Shown here: piece by piece, positions 15,368 through 24,626 of the stretch | How the letters are laid out: each line of letters starts with the position of its first letter | How positions within the stretch are numbered: the stretch's first letter is position 1 | Assembly: GCF_019244115.1 (NCBI RefSeq) | Contig: NZ_JAFATE010000722.1 | Span: forward strand, 1 to 42,817 | Source of the DNA: Bradyrhizobium sp. | GTDB lineage: Bacteria; Pseudomonadota; Alphaproteobacteria; Rhizobiales; Xanthobacteraceae | Direction of reading: 5' to 3' | DNA: 42,817 bases | Program-made: the position numbers and the translations under genes | The notes under the pieces: model-generated | What the model was told of the DNA's origin: nothing | Seen by the model: the letters and a program-made list of their open reading frames with translations, nothing else | Databases searched by the model: none

Positions 15368-18058
15368 ATGATGACGGTCGCGGATGTGCACGACCTGGAT
15401 CCGCAGGAAACCCGGGAATGGCTGGACGCCCTATCGGCAGTCCGCGGTCATCGCGGCAATGAACGAGCCGAGTTCGTCGTCAATGCAGTTGTTGACGCCG
15501 CGCGCCGCGAAGGCCTCCGGATAGAGCAGTCGCTGACGACGCCCTACTGCAACACGATCCCGAGGGGCCAGCAACCGGCGCTGCCGGGCGATCGTGCGAT
15601 CGAGCACAAGCTTCGCTCGATCATCCGCTGGAACGCCCTTGCGATCGTTCTGCGCGCCAACAAGGAAAGCTCAGAGCTTGGCGGTCACATCGCGAGCTTC
15701 CAGTCCGCTGCCACGCTCTACGACATCGGCTTTGGCCATTTCTGGCATGCGCCCACAGATGGCCACGGCGGCGATCTGATTTTCGTCCAGGGGCACAGCT
15801 CGCCGGGCATTTACGCGCGCGCCTTTCTTGAGGGGCGGCTGAGCGAGGAGCAGCTCCTCAGCTTCAGGCAGGAGACCGGCGGCAAGGGTTTGTCGAGCTA
15901 CCCGCATCCCTGGCTGATGCCGGATTTCTGGCAATTCCCGACTGTGTCGATGGGGCTTGGGCCGTTGATGGCGATCTATCAGGCGCGGTTCCTGAAATAT
16001 CTGCAGAACCACAAGCTGGCCGAAACCTCCAATCGCAAGGTCTGGGCCTTCATGGGCGACGGCGAAACGGATGAGCCGGAGTCCCTTGGCGCGATCTCGC
16101 TCGCCGGTCGCGAAAAACTCGACAACCTGATCTTCGTCATCAATTGCAATCTCCAGCGTCTCGACGGGCCGGTTCGTGGTAACGGCAAGATCGTCCAGGA
16201 GCTTGAGAGCGTCTTCCGGGGCGCCGGCTGGAACGTCATCAAGGTGCTGTGGGGTTCGGGCTGGGACCGCCTGCTCGAAAGGGACAACAGCGGATTGCTG
16301 CTGAAGCGCATGGAGGAATGTGTCGACGGCGAGTACCAGGATTTCAAGAGCAAGAGCGGCGCCTATATCCGCGAACGCTTCTTCGGCAAGTACGATGAAT
16401 TGAAACAGCTCGTCGCCGACATGAGCGACGACGAGATCTGGAACCTCGCGCGCGGCGGCCACGATCCGGAAAAGGTTTTTGCGGCCTACGCAGCGGCGGT
16501 AAACCACAAGGGCCAGCCGACGGTCATCCTGCCGAAGACGGTCAAGGGCTACGGCATGGGCGAATCCGGCGAAGGCCAGATGATCGCGCATCAGGCCAAG
16601 AAGATGACGCAGGACGCGCTGCGCGGCTTTCGCGACCGCTTCCAGGTGCCGGTCGCCGATGAGGACCTCGCAAAAGTCCCTTTCATCCGCCTTCCCGAAG
16701 ACAGCCCGGAGATGAAGTATTTCCGAGCGCAGCGCGAACGGCTCGGCGGCAGCCTGCCGCAGCGCCGGCGGAAGTCCGCGTCCTTGCAAATTCCGCCGCT
16801 GTCGACGTTCCAGCGGCTGCTCGACAGCACGGGCGAGCGAGAAATATCGACCACGATGGCGTTCGTGCAGATGCTGGGCAGCCTCGTGCGCGACAAGGCG
16901 ATCGGCAAGCATATCGTGCCGATCGTGCCGGACGAATCCCGGACCTTCGGCATGGAAGGCATGTTCCGCCAGCTCGGCATCTATTCGTCCGTCGGTCAGC
17001 TCTACAGGCCGCAGGATGCCGACCAGCTGATGTACTACCGCGAGGACAAGAGCGGGCAGGTTTTACAGGAGGGCATCAACGAAGGCGGGGCCATGTCGAG
17101 CTGGATCGTCGCCGCGACGTCGTACAGTACGAACAACGTGCCGATGATTCCGTTCTACATTTATTATTCGATGTTCGGCCTGCAGCGCGTCGGTGATCTG
17201 GCGTGGCTCGCCGGCGACATGCGCGCGCGAGGTTTTCTGCTCGGCGGCACCGCTGGCCGCACCACACTGAACGGCGAGGGATTGCAGCACGAGGACGGCC
17301 ACAGCCACGTTCTCGCCGCGACCATTCCGAACTGCGTCTCCTATGATCCGGCCTTCGCCTATGAAGTCGTGACGATCGTCCGCGAGGGCATGCGCCGCAT
17401 GTACGAGGCGCAGGAAGACGTCTACTATTACATCACGCTGATGAACGAGAACTATCCGCATCCCGCGCTCGCCGATGCAGGCGAGGGTGCGGAGGAAGGA
17501 ATTCTCAAGGGGCTCTATCTCCTGAAGAATGGTGGCGAGACCGCGAAGAAGGAGCTTCGCGTTCAGCTGGTCGGCTCGGGTACGATCCTGCGCGAGGTGA
17601 TCGCGGCGGCCGATCTGCTCAAGGCGGACTACGGCGTCACCGCGGATGTGTGGAGCGCGACAAGCTTCAACGAGCTGCGTCGCGATGGCATGACGGCGGA
17701 GCGCTGGAACCTGCTGCATCCGATCGAGCCGCGTCGCAAGAGCTGGGTGGAAGCGCAGCTCGAAGGCCATCCGGGGCCGGTCGTGGCATCCACCGACTAC
17801 ATGCGCAACTACCCCGACCAGATCCGGGAATACGTGCAGGCCGCCGGACGGCGCTATGTCGTGCTCGGCACCGACGGCTTTGGCCGCAGCGATTATCGCG
17901 TAAAACTCCGGAATTTCTTCGAGGTCGACCGCCATTACGTCGCGATCGCTGCGCTCAAGGCGCTCGCCGACGAGGGAACGATCAAGCCGGCCGTCGTGGC
18001 CGAGGCCATCGCCAAATATCAAATCGACACCAGGCGCGCTGCGCCCTGGACCATGTGA
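15368..18058 (+). CDS. aceE: pyruvate dehydrogenase E1 component, homodimeric (AceE) type
   Basis: Thiamine-diphosphate enzyme of about 896 residues that decarboxylates pyruvate and acetylates the E2 lipoyl group. It aligns along its length with E. coli AceE (887 residues): ETREWLDALSAV at the start, SFQSAATLYDIGFGHFWHAP, GLSSYPHPWLMPDFWQFPTV, the ThDP/Mg motif GDGETDEPESLGAISLA near residue 230, VKGYGMG, DESRTFGMEGMFRQLGIYS, TSYSTNNVPMIPFYIYYSMF and the C-terminal VLGTDGFGRSDYRVKLRNFF. GGAGAGG at 15361-15367 leads to two adjacent ATGs (15368, 15371); either may be used, and an in-frame ATG at 15359 is also possible. Alphaproteobacteria normally have the two-subunit E1 alpha/beta form, so this single-chain type is notable. 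First gene of the PDH operon. Confidence 0.96.
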   Translation: MMTVADVHDLDPQETREWLDALSAVRGHRGNERAEFVVNAVVDAARREGLRIEQSLTTPYCNTIPRGQQPALPGDRAIEHKLRSIIRWNALAIVLRANKESSELGGHIASFQSAATLYDIGFGHFWHAPTDGHGGDLIFVQGHSSPGIYARAFLEGRLSEEQLLSFRQETGGKGLSSYPHPWLMPDFWQFPTVSMGLGPLMAIYQARFLKYLQNHKLAETSNRKVWAFMGDGETDEPESLGAISLAGREKLDNLIFVINCNLQRLDGPVRGNGKIVQELESVFRGAGWNVIKVLWGSGWDRLLERDNSGLLLKRMEECVDGEYQDFKSKSGAYIRERFFGKYDELKQLVADMSDDEIWNLARGGHDPEKVFAAYAAAVNHKGQPTVILPKTVKGYGMGESGEGQMIAHQAKKMTQDALRGFRDRFQVPVADEDLAKVPFIRLPEDSPEMKYFRAQRERLGGSLPQRRRKSASLQIPPLSTFQRLLDSTGEREISTTMAFVQMLGSLVRDKAIGKHIVPIVPDESRTFGMEGMFRQLGIYSSVGQLYRPQDADQLMYYREDKSGQVLQEGINEGGAMSSWIVAATSYSTNNVPMIPFYIYYSMFGLQRVGDLAWLAGDMRARGFLLGGTAGRTTLNGEGLQHEDGHSHVLAATIPNCVSYDPAFAYEVVTIVREGMRRMYEAQEDVYYYITLMNENYPHPALADAGEGAEEGILKGLYLLKNGGETAKKELRVQLVGSGTILREVIAAADLLKADYGVTADVWSATSFNELRRDGMTAERWNLLHPIEPRRKSWVEAQLEGHPGPVVASTDYMRNYPDQIREYVQAAGRRYVVLGTDGFGRSDYRVKLRNFFEVDRHYVAIAALKALADEGTIKPAVVAEAIAKYQIDTRRAAPWTM

Positions 18059-18082
18059 GGCAGCGGAGCCGAGGACTTTGCG

Positions 18083-19636
18083 ATGAGTGGTCTGATCGAC
18101 ATCAAGGTTCCAGATATCGGTGACTTCAAGGACGTCCCGGTCATCGAGATTTTCGTCAAGCCGGGCGACAGGGTGAAGTCCGAGGATCCGCTGGTCGCGC
18201 TGGAGTCCGACAAGGCGACGATGGAAGTGCCCTCGCCGCGGGATGGCGTCGTGAAATCGATAGTCGTCAAGATTGGCGACAAGGTGAGCGAAGGCGCCGT
18301 CATCGTGCAGTTCGAGGGCGCGAGCGCGGAGCAGGCCGAAACTCGCCCGGTCGTCAGCGCGCCGCCGGCGCCGGTCAGCGCACCGGCCGGTATCGCCGAG
18401 GTGCGCGTTCCCGACATCGGCGACTTCAAGGACGTCCCGGTCATCGAAATCTTCGTCAAACCCGGCGACAGCGTGAAAGCGGAGGATCCCCTGATCGCGC
18501 TAGAGTCGGACAAGGCGACCATGGAGGTGCCGGCGCCGCTGTCCGGTACCGTCCGCGAGATCAAGCTGAAGAGCGGAGACAAGGTCAGCGAAGGCTCGCT
18601 CATCCTCGTGCTCGCGACCGGCGAGGTGCCTGCGGCGGCTCCTTCGTCGGCGCCCACATCGCCTGTTGTCGCGGCCGTTCCCGTGGCGCAAGCCAACGCG
18701 ATCGACGAGAACGCCTTTGCGCTTGCCTATGCCGGTCCGGCGGTCCGCAAGCTGGCGCGCGAACTGGGTGTCGATCTCGGCAAGGTCAAGGGCTCCGGCA
18801 ATCATGGCCGCATTCTGCGCGAAGACGTCGAGACGTCAGCGAAAGGCGGTGCCGTATCTGCCAAGCCGGAAGCGGCGAAAACTGCAAGCGGCGTCGGGGG
18901 CATCGATCTTCTGCCCTGGCCCAAGGTCGACTTCGCGAAGTTCGGCCCGGTCGAGCGCAAGGACCTCGGCCGCATCAAGAAGATCTCGGCCGCAAACCTT
19001 CACCGCAACTGGGTCGTCATTCCGCATGTCACGACTCATGACGAGGCCGATATCACCGACCTCGAGCAGTTCCGGGTGAAAATGAACAAAGAGCTCGAGA
19101 AGAGCGGCGTAAAACTCTCGCTCCTGCCATTCATGGTGAAGGCCGCAGTCGCAACGCTGCAGAAGTTTCCGGAGTTCAATGCCAGCCTCGACGGCGACAC
19201 GCTCGTCTACAAGAACTACTGGCATATCGGTTTTGCCGCGGACACGCCGAATGGGTTGATGGTGCCGGTGATCCGCGATGCCGACAAGAAATCGGTGCCG
19301 GACATTGCCAAGGAGATGAACGAACTCGCAAAACTCGCGCGCGAGGGCAAGATCAAGCCCGACCAGATGCAGGGCGGGACTTTTTCGATCTCTTCGCTCG
19401 GCGGCATCGGCAGCATCTACTTCACGCCGATCATCAACGCGCCGGAGGTCGCGATCATGGGTGTCTGCAAGGGCTACTGGAAGCAGCATTCGGCGGACGG
19501 CAAGACCTGGACGTCGCGCCTGACCTTGCCATTGTCGCTGTCCTGGGATCACCGCGTCATCGACGGCGCGGCGGCGGCGCGCTTCAACGTCTATTTCGCT
19601 AGCGTACTCGCCGATCTCAGGCGCGTGCTGTTCTGA
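18083..19636 (+). CDS. aceF: pyruvate dehydrogenase E2, dihydrolipoamide acetyltransferase, two lipoyl domains
   Basis: E2 core of 517 residues that transfers acetyl from lipoyl-lysine to CoA. Domain order: lipoyl 1 (about 2-78, lipoylated Lys44 in ESDKATMEVPS), lipoyl 2 (about 105-178, Lys144 in ESDKATMEVPA), an Ala/Pro linker, a peripheral subunit-binding domain (about 215-250, AGPAVRKLARELGVDLGKVK), and the catalytic domain (about 290-517) with the active-site SWDHRVIDGAAAARF (His490, Asp494). E. coli has three lipoyl domains; here the third of the complex is fused to E3. The two lipoyl domains are offset by exactly 100 residues and very similar even at base level. It starts 24 bases after aceE. 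Confidence 0.95.
   Translation: MSGLIDIKVPDIGDFKDVPVIEIFVKPGDRVKSEDPLVALESDKATMEVPSPRDGVVKSIVVKIGDKVSEGAVIVQFEGASAEQAETRPVVSAPPAPVSAPAGIAEVRVPDIGDFKDVPVIEIFVKPGDSVKAEDPLIALESDKATMEVPAPLSGTVREIKLKSGDKVSEGSLILVLATGEVPAAAPSSAPTSPVVAAVPVAQANAIDENAFALAYAGPAVRKLARELGVDLGKVKGSGNHGRILREDVETSAKGGAVSAKPEAAKTASGVGGIDLLPWPKVDFAKFGPVERKDLGRIKKISAANLHRNWVVIPHVTTHDEADITDLEQFRVKMNKELEKSGVKLSLLPFMVKAAVATLQKFPEFNASLDGDTLVYKNYWHIGFAADTPNGLMVPVIRDADKKSVPDIAKEMNELAKLAREGKIKPDQMQGGTFSISSLGGIGSIYFTPIINAPEVAIMGVCKGYWKQHSADGKTWTSRLTLPLSLSWDHRVIDGAAAARFNVYFASVLADLRRVLF
18095..18616 (+). repeat. tandem lipoyl-domain repeat within aceF (period 300 bases)
   Basis: Bases about 18095-18316 and 18395-18616 encode the two lipoyl domains at an exact 300-base offset. 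Stretches such as GGCGACTTCAAGGACGTCCC recur unchanged in both copies, and many of the remaining differences are synonymous. A more diverged third copy sits at the start of lpdA (about 19666-19887). This indicates tandem duplication, possibly kept alike by gene conversion. The repeat is seen directly; the mechanism is inferred. Confidence 0.8.
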
Positions 19637-19653
19637 GGAACGGGAGGAGCGGC

Positions 19654-21399
19654 GTGGCTCAGCAGATCGAAGTGAAGGTCCCGGATATCGGCGACTTCAA
19701 GGACGTCGCCGTGATTGAAGTTTTGGTGAAGCCGGGCGAGACCGTCGCGGTCGAGACCAGTCTCATCATCGTCGAGTCTGACAAGGCGTCGATGGAGATC
19801 CCGTCCTCGCACGCAGGTGTGGTCAAGGACGTCAAGATCAAGACCGGCAACAAGGTGAGCGAAGGATCGACCATCCTGGTGCTGGAGGCGGCTGATGTGG
19901 CAGCCGCGACACCCGCAGCGGCATCGCAGCCGGTTGCCGCCAGTCCGCCGCCTGCTGCGCCGTCCGCGGTATCCTACCGCGGCAAAGCCGACGTTGAATG
20001 CGACATGCTGGTGCTCGGCGCCGGCCCCGGCGGCTACTCGGCGGCGTTCCGCGCTGCCGATCTCGGCATGAAGACCGTGCTGGTCGAACGTTACGATACG
20101 CTCGGGGGCGTGTGCCTCAATGTCGGCTGTATTCCGAGCAAGGCGCTGCTGCATACGGCGTCCGTGATCGACGAGGTGAAAAATCTCCCTGATCATGGCA
20201 TTTCGTTCGGAGCACCGCAGATCGACCTCGACAAGCTGCGCGCGTTCAAGGACGGCGTGATCAAGAAGCTGACGGGCGGCCTTGCCGGCATGGCCAAGGC
20301 CCGCAAGGTCGAGGTCATGACCGGCGTCGGAAGCTTCCTCGACGCGCATCATCTCGAGGTTGTTTCGTCCGAAGGCAAAAAGACGGTCAAGTTCGCCAAG
20401 GCCATCGTCGCCGCCGGCGGCCAGGCCGTAAAACTGCCGTTTCTGCCCGACGACCCGAGGATTGTCGATTCGACCGGCGCACTACAGCTCAAATCGATCC
20501 CCAAGCGCATGCTGGTGATCGGCGGCGGCATCATCGGCCTCGAAATGGCGACAGTCTATTCGACGCTTGGCACACGCATCGATGTCGTCGAGATGCTCGA
20601 TGGCCTGATGCAGGGGGCCGACCGTGACCTGGTGAAGGTGTGGGAGAAGATGAACGCGCAGCGCTTCGGCAAGGTCATGCTGAAGACCAAGACCGTCGGC
20701 GCGAAGGCGACCGAGGCTGGCATCGAGGTGAGCTTCGAGGGCGAACAGGCGCCTGCCGGGCCGCAGGTCTACGACCTCGTCCTCGTGGCGGTCGGTCGAA
20801 GCCCGAACGGCGGGAACATCGGCGCCGAAAAGGCCGGGATCGCCCTGACCCGGCGAGGTTTCATCGAAGTCGACAGGCAGATGCGCACCAACGTGGCGCA
20901 CATCTTTGCAATCGGCGACATCGTGGGCCAGCCGATGCTGGCCCATAAGGCAGTGCATGAAGGCCATGTGGCCGCCGAAGTCGCGCATGGCGAGCAATCA
21001 TATTTCGACGCGCGGCAGATCCCGTCCGTGGCCTACACCGATCCGGAAGTTGCCTGGGCCGGTAAAACCGAGGATCAATGCAAAGCCGAGGGCACCAAGT
21101 TCGGCAAAGCCGTGTTCCCGTGGGCCGCATCCGGCCGCGCCATCGCCAATGGCCGCGACGAAGGTTTTACCAAGCTGCTGTTCGATGCGGCGACCCATCG
21201 CATCATCGGCGGCGGGATCGTTGGGACCCATGCAGGCGACCTGATCAGTGAAATCTGCCTCGCGGTCGAGATGGGCTGCGAGCCGGCGGACATCGGCAAG
21301 ACCATTCATCCGCATCCGACTCTCGGGGAGTCGATCGGCATGGCGGCGGAGGTGTTCGAAGGCCATTGCACCGATCTTCCGCCGCAGAAGAAGAAATAG
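19654..21399 (+). CDS. lpdA: dihydrolipoamide dehydrogenase (E3) with N-terminal lipoyl domain
   Basis: FAD/NAD enzyme of 581 residues that reoxidises dihydrolipoyl groups of the PDH complex. An N-terminal lipoyl domain (about 1-80, Lys44 in ESDKASMEIPS) and an Ala/Pro linker (about 82-106) precede a full E3. The E3 has FAD-binding LVLGAGPGGYSAAFRAADLG, the redox disulfide GGVCLNVGCIPSKALLH (Cys154, Cys159), NAD-binding VIGGGIIGLEMATVYSTLG, the second FAD site HIFAIGDIVG, and the C-terminal His-Glu pair in HPHPTLGES (His554, Glu559). Lipoyl-E3 fusions are known in some bacterial PDH operons. The start is GTG 19654 with GGGAGGAG upstream, 17 bases after the aceF stop. Confidence 0.95.
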   Translation: MAQQIEVKVPDIGDFKDVAVIEVLVKPGETVAVETSLIIVESDKASMEIPSSHAGVVKDVKIKTGNKVSEGSTILVLEAADVAAATPAAASQPVAASPPPAAPSAVSYRGKADVECDMLVLGAGPGGYSAAFRAADLGMKTVLVERYDTLGGVCLNVGCIPSKALLHTASVIDEVKNLPDHGISFGAPQIDLDKLRAFKDGVIKKLTGGLAGMAKARKVEVMTGVGSFLDAHHLEVVSSEGKKTVKFAKAIVAAGGQAVKLPFLPDDPRIVDSTGALQLKSIPKRMLVIGGGIIGLEMATVYSTLGTRIDVVEMLDGLMQGADRDLVKVWEKMNAQRFGKVMLKTKTVGAKATEAGIEVSFEGEQAPAGPQVYDLVLVAVGRSPNGGNIGAEKAGIALTRRGFIEVDRQMRTNVAHIFAIGDIVGQPMLAHKAVHEGHVAAEVAHGEQSYFDARQIPSVAYTDPEVAWAGKTEDQCKAEGTKFGKAVFPWAASGRAIANGRDEGFTKLLFDAATHRIIGGGIVGTHAGDLISEICLAVEMGCEPADIGKTIHPHPTLGESIGMAAEVFEGHCTDLPPQKKK

Positions 21400-21445
21400 C
21401 AGCGGACGTCGATTGCCGCGAATAGCTCGGGACTGAAGGGAGTAG

Positions 21446-22765
21446 ATGATGTCGGTTACACAGGCAGCCGCGCCGCAGAGAAAGCCATTTTACAAGATCC
21501 TGTACATCCAGGTTCTCGCGGCGATCGTGGTCGGCGCAATCGTCGGCTGGCTGTTTCCGGATTTCGCCAAGAACGATTGGATCAAGGCGATGGGCGACGG
21601 CTTCGTCAAGCTGATCAAGATGCTGATCGCGCCCGTCATCTTCTGCACGGTCGTATCGGGCATCGCCCACATCTCCGAGGTCAAGAAAGTCGGGCGTGTC
21701 GCCGTCAAGGCGCTGCTCTATTTCGAGGTCATTTCCACATTTGCCCTGGCGCTGGGCCTGATCGTCGCCAACCTGCTGCGCCCGGGAGCAGGCTTCCAGG
21801 GGCAATCGAACGCTAGCGCCGTTGCCGGCTACGCCAAGCAGGCGAGTGAGATGAAGTCGGTCGACTTCGTCCTCCACATCATTCCCGACACGGTGGTCGG
21901 CGCTTTCGCTCAGGGCGACATACTGCAGGTGTTGCTGTTTTCGATCCTGTTCGGGTTCGCGTTGATGACGCTCGGCGAGCGCGGCCACACGATCCGCGGA
22001 TTCATCGATGACGCGGCTCACGCGATCTTCGGTGTCATCGCGATTGTCGTGAAGGCTGCCCCGATCGGCGCATTCGGCGCAATGGCCTACACGATCGGTC
22101 GATACGGCCCGCAGGCACTCGGCAATCTTGCCGGGCTCATCGCGACGTTCTACCTGACGTCGATCACCTTTGTCGTGGTCGTGCTCGGTATCGTGGCACG
22201 TGTCGCGGGCTTCTCGATCTTTCGGTTCCTCAAATACATCAAGGACGAGCTTCTGATCGTGCTCGGCACCTCGTCATCCGAGAGCGTGCTGCCGCAATTG
22301 ATGGAGAAGCTGGAGCGTCTCGGCTGCTCCAAGCCGGTCGTCGGCCTGGTCGTGCCGACCGGCTATTCCTTCAACCTGGACGGCACCAATATCTACATGA
22401 CCCTGGCGACGCTGTTCATCGCACAGGCGATGAACATCGACCTCAGCTTCGGCGAGCAGTTGACGATCCTGATCGTCGCCATGCTGACATCGAAGGGTGC
22501 GTCCGGCATCACGGGCGCGGGATTCATTACGCTCGCCGGTACGCTCGCTGCCGTCAGGCCCGAGCTCGTGCCCGGTATGGCGATCGTGCTCGGCATCGAC
22601 AAGTTCATGAGCGAATGCCGTGCGCTGACGAACCTGTGCGGCAACGGCGTTGCCTGCGTCGTCGTTGCCTGGTGGGAGGGCGAGCTTGATCGCGAGAAGC
22701 TGAAGGTTGCGCTCGATAGCAACATCGATCCGACCGAGGTCGAGGTCGCGGTAACGACAGGCTAA
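21446..22765 (+). CDS. dctA: C4-dicarboxylate transport protein DctA
   Basis: Inner-membrane cation:dicarboxylate symporter of 439 residues (DAACS family). It follows E. coli DctA closely: [54 protein letters not shown] with the Ser-rich hairpin, [20 protein letters not shown] (substrate/cation-binding helix), [13 protein letters not shown] and [18 protein letters not shown]. It imports succinate, fumarate and malate, and in some bacteria tartrate-like acids. ATGs at 21446 and 21449 both fit the AAGGGAG site at 21436-21442. It starts 46 bases after lpdA on the same strand, so it is probably part of or follows the PDH transcript. An adjacent dctBD pair, the usual regulator, is missing; only a remnant lies downstream. 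Confidence 0.95.
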   Translation: MMSVTQAAAPQRKPFYKILYIQVLAAIVVGAIVGWLFPDFAKNDWIKAMGDGFVKLIKMLIAPVIFCTVVSGIAHISEVKKVGRVAVKALLYFEVISTFALALGLIVANLLRPGAGFQGQSNASAVAGYAKQASEMKSVDFVLHIIPDTVVGAFAQGDILQVLLFSILFGFALMTLGERGHTIRGFIDDAAHAIFGVIAIVVKAAPIGAFGAMAYTIGRYGPQALGNLAGLIATFYLTSITFVVVVLGIVARVAGFSIFRFLKYIKDELLIVLGTSSSESVLPQLMEKLERLGCSKPVVGLVVPTGYSFNLDGTNIYMTLATLFIAQAMNIDLSFGEQLTILIVAMLTSKGASGITGAGFITLAGTLAAVRPELVPGMAIVLGIDKFMSECRALTNLCGNGVACVVVAWWEGELDREKLKVALDSNIDPTEVEVAVTTG

Positions 22766-22955
22766 AGGCACGCGAACGACGGTCGTCACAGGTCGTCGGC
22801 CGATCTTCACAGGCTCAAGAGGACCAATGCGGGCACGATCGTGTGCAGGACACGAGCGCTCGCCATGACTGCAGGTGCGAAGTCGTGGCGGAAGCGCACG
22901 GTCGGCTCGATGATGGGCGCGCTCGTCGGTGGCAACCTGGTGTTCGAAGGCCTCG

Positions 22956-23183
22956 CTGGTCGAGAGCGAACTGTTTGGGCACGAGGTCGGCGCATTCACC
23001 AGTGCCACCCGCCAGCGCATCGGCAAGATCGAGTACGCGAAGGGCGGGACGGTGTTTCTCGACCAAATCGAAAGCATGCCGATGAGCGTGCAGGTGAAGC
23101 TCTTGAGATCGCTGCAGGAGAGATCGATCGAGCGCGTCGATTCCAACAAGCCGCGAACCGACATGAAGCACGACGTTCGCATG
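22956..23183 (+). pseudogene. remnant of a DctD/NtrC-type sigma-54 activator, AAA+ domain only
   Basis: One frame encodes about 76 residues of the central AAA+ domain of a sigma-54-dependent activator: [37 protein letters not shown] and [16 protein letters not shown]. The order and spacing match DctD/NtrC proteins. Upstream Walker A and receiver domains and the downstream helix-turn-helix are absent; the match stops about 40 bases before the end of the D-tartrate dehydratase gene. Two key motifs are also altered: GAFTGA reads GAFTSA, and Walker B Asp-Glu reads Asp-Gln. It lies about 190 bases after dctA, where dctBD genes may be found, so it is likely a decayed dctD. No other gene is seen in 22766-23221. 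Confidence 0.75.
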
Positions 23184-23221
23184 CCGACCGGCATTTCCGC
23201 CGCTCGAGCGCGTGAGCGCGC

Positions 23222-24385
23222 CTACGCGGCCAGTTCGCGCATGACCTTGATCAGGTCCGACTTGCCCTCGAACCCGATGCCGGGAAGTTCCGGCATGATG
23301 ATGTGGCCGTTCTCGACCTTCACACCATCCGGGAAGCCGCCGTAGGGCTGGAAGAGATCCGGATAGCTCTCGTTGCCGCCCAGTCCCAGTCCGGCTGCGA
23401 TGTTGAGCGACATCTGATGACCTCCGTGCGGTATGCAACGGGAAGGCGACCAGCCGAACTGATCCAGCACGTCGAGTGTGCGCAGATATTCGACGAGGCC
23501 GTACGACAGGGCGCAATCGAACTGCAGCCAATCGCGGTCCGGGCGCATTCCGCCATAGCGCAGGAGGTTGCGTGCGTCCTGATGCGAGAACAGGTTTTCG
23601 CCGGTCGCCATCGGGCCGGGATAGAACTCCGAGAGCGCGGCCTGCAGGGCATAGTCGAGCGGATCGCCGACCTCCTCATACCAGAAGAGCGGATACTGGC
23701 GCAGCATTTTGGCGTAGGCGATGCCTGTCTCCAGGTCAAAGCGGCCGTTCGCGTCGACGGCGAGTTGCGCTTCGGAGCCGAGCTCTGCCAGAACCGCCTC
23801 GATGCGGCGCTGATCCTCGTCGATGGGCGCGCCGCCAATCTTCATCTTGACGACAGTGTAGCCACGATTGAGGTAGCCGCGCATCTCGGTCCGGAGCGCC
23901 GTATCGTCCTTGCCGGGATAGTAGTATCCGCCGGCCGCGTAGACGAAGACGCGTGGATTGGCCTCACGCCCCTTTTGCTCGGCAAGCATCCGGAACAACG
24001 GCTTGCCGGCAATTTTGGCCACGGCATCCCAGATCGCCATGTCGAGCGTTCCCACAGCAACCGAGCGCTCGCCGTGACCGCCAGGCTTCTCGTTGCTCAT
24101 CATCGCCGCCCAGAGCTTGTGCGGATCGAAATTATCGCCGGACTCGTTCAGGACGCTGCTGGGATCGGCTTCCAGAATCCGGTTGCGGAAGCGCTCGCGG
24201 ATGAGACCTCCCTGGCCATATCGACCGTTCGAGTTGAAGCCGTAGCCGACCACCCGGCGACCATCGCGTTCGACATCGGTCACGACTGCTACCAGGCTCG
24301 CGGTCATCCTGGTGAAGTCGATATAGGCGTTTCGAATGGGAGATGCGATCGGCTGGGTGACCTCGCGGACGTCGACGATGCGCAT
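23222..24385 (-). CDS. tarD: D(-)-tartrate dehydratase, enolase superfamily
   Basis: Cytoplasmic Mg-dependent dehydratase of 387 residues converting D-tartrate to oxaloacetate. The sequence reads as a close relative of the characterised Bradyrhizobium D-tartrate dehydratase (389 residues), judged from memory: [54 protein letters not shown]. The catalytic and metal residues are in place: Lys182 in VVKMKIGG, Asp211 in AVDANGRF, Glu237 in WYEEVGDP, Glu263 in [10 protein letters not shown] and His320 in CIPHGGHQ. Each is offset by two from the reference numbering (184, 213, 239, 265, 322) as I recall it. ATG 24385 has AGGAGAG upstream; the frame extends 32 codons further without family similarity. 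With dctA convergent beside it, a tartrate-to-oxaloacetate route is likely. Confidence 0.93.
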   Translation of the reverse strand: MRIVDVREVTQPIASPIRNAYIDFTRMTASLVAVVTDVERDGRRVVGYGFNSNGRYGQGGLIRERFRNRILEADPSSVLNESGDNFDPHKLWAAMMSNEKPGGHGERSVAVGTLDMAIWDAVAKIAGKPLFRMLAEQKGREANPRVFVYAAGGYYYPGKDDTALRTEMRGYLNRGYTVVKMKIGGAPIDEDQRRIEAVLAELGSEAQLAVDANGRFDLETGIAYAKMLRQYPLFWYEEVGDPLDYALQAALSEFYPGPMATGENLFSHQDARNLLRYGGMRPDRDWLQFDCALSYGLVEYLRTLDVLDQFGWSPSRCIPHGGHQMSLNIAAGLGLGGNESYPDLFQPYGGFPDGVKVENGHIIMPELPGIGFEGKSDLIKVMRELAA

Positions 24386-24486
24386 GATGCTCTCCTTGAT
24401 CTCGTCTACGCTCTGAACGAGATCCGTGGGTTCCTCAAGAGGAAGTTCGACGGAGCGGTTCCTTCCGGACAGCCGCAACACGAGTT

Positions 24487-24529
24487 AGATCGCACAGGCG
24501 ACCATCTGATTACCAGAAACGTGCGATCT
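24487..24529. promoter_or_regulatory. inverted repeat upstream of D-tartrate dehydratase
   Basis: AGATCGCAC at 24487-24495 is perfectly inverted as GTGCGATCT at 24521-24529, around a 25-base centre. It lies about 100-145 bases upstream of the tarD start (transcribed leftward). Arms centred about 34 bases, roughly three helical turns, apart would suit two bound dimers or a DNA loop, or the RNA could fold. No regulator gene sits beside tarD. The repeat is seen; its role is inferred. Confidence 0.4.
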
Positions 24530-24626
24530 GCAAAATTACAATTGTCGGGCGCGGCTCCTCCGCGTGTGGTATCCGACACATCCAGGTGCCTCCTTCGTCA
24601 ACGTCGTGTCGGCCGTTCGCCTGCCC

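Noticed and set aside
24564..24579. GTGT-N8-ACAC inverted repeat upstream of tarD
   Set aside because: Four-base arms are too short to stand out; the 9-base repeat nearby is the better candidate.
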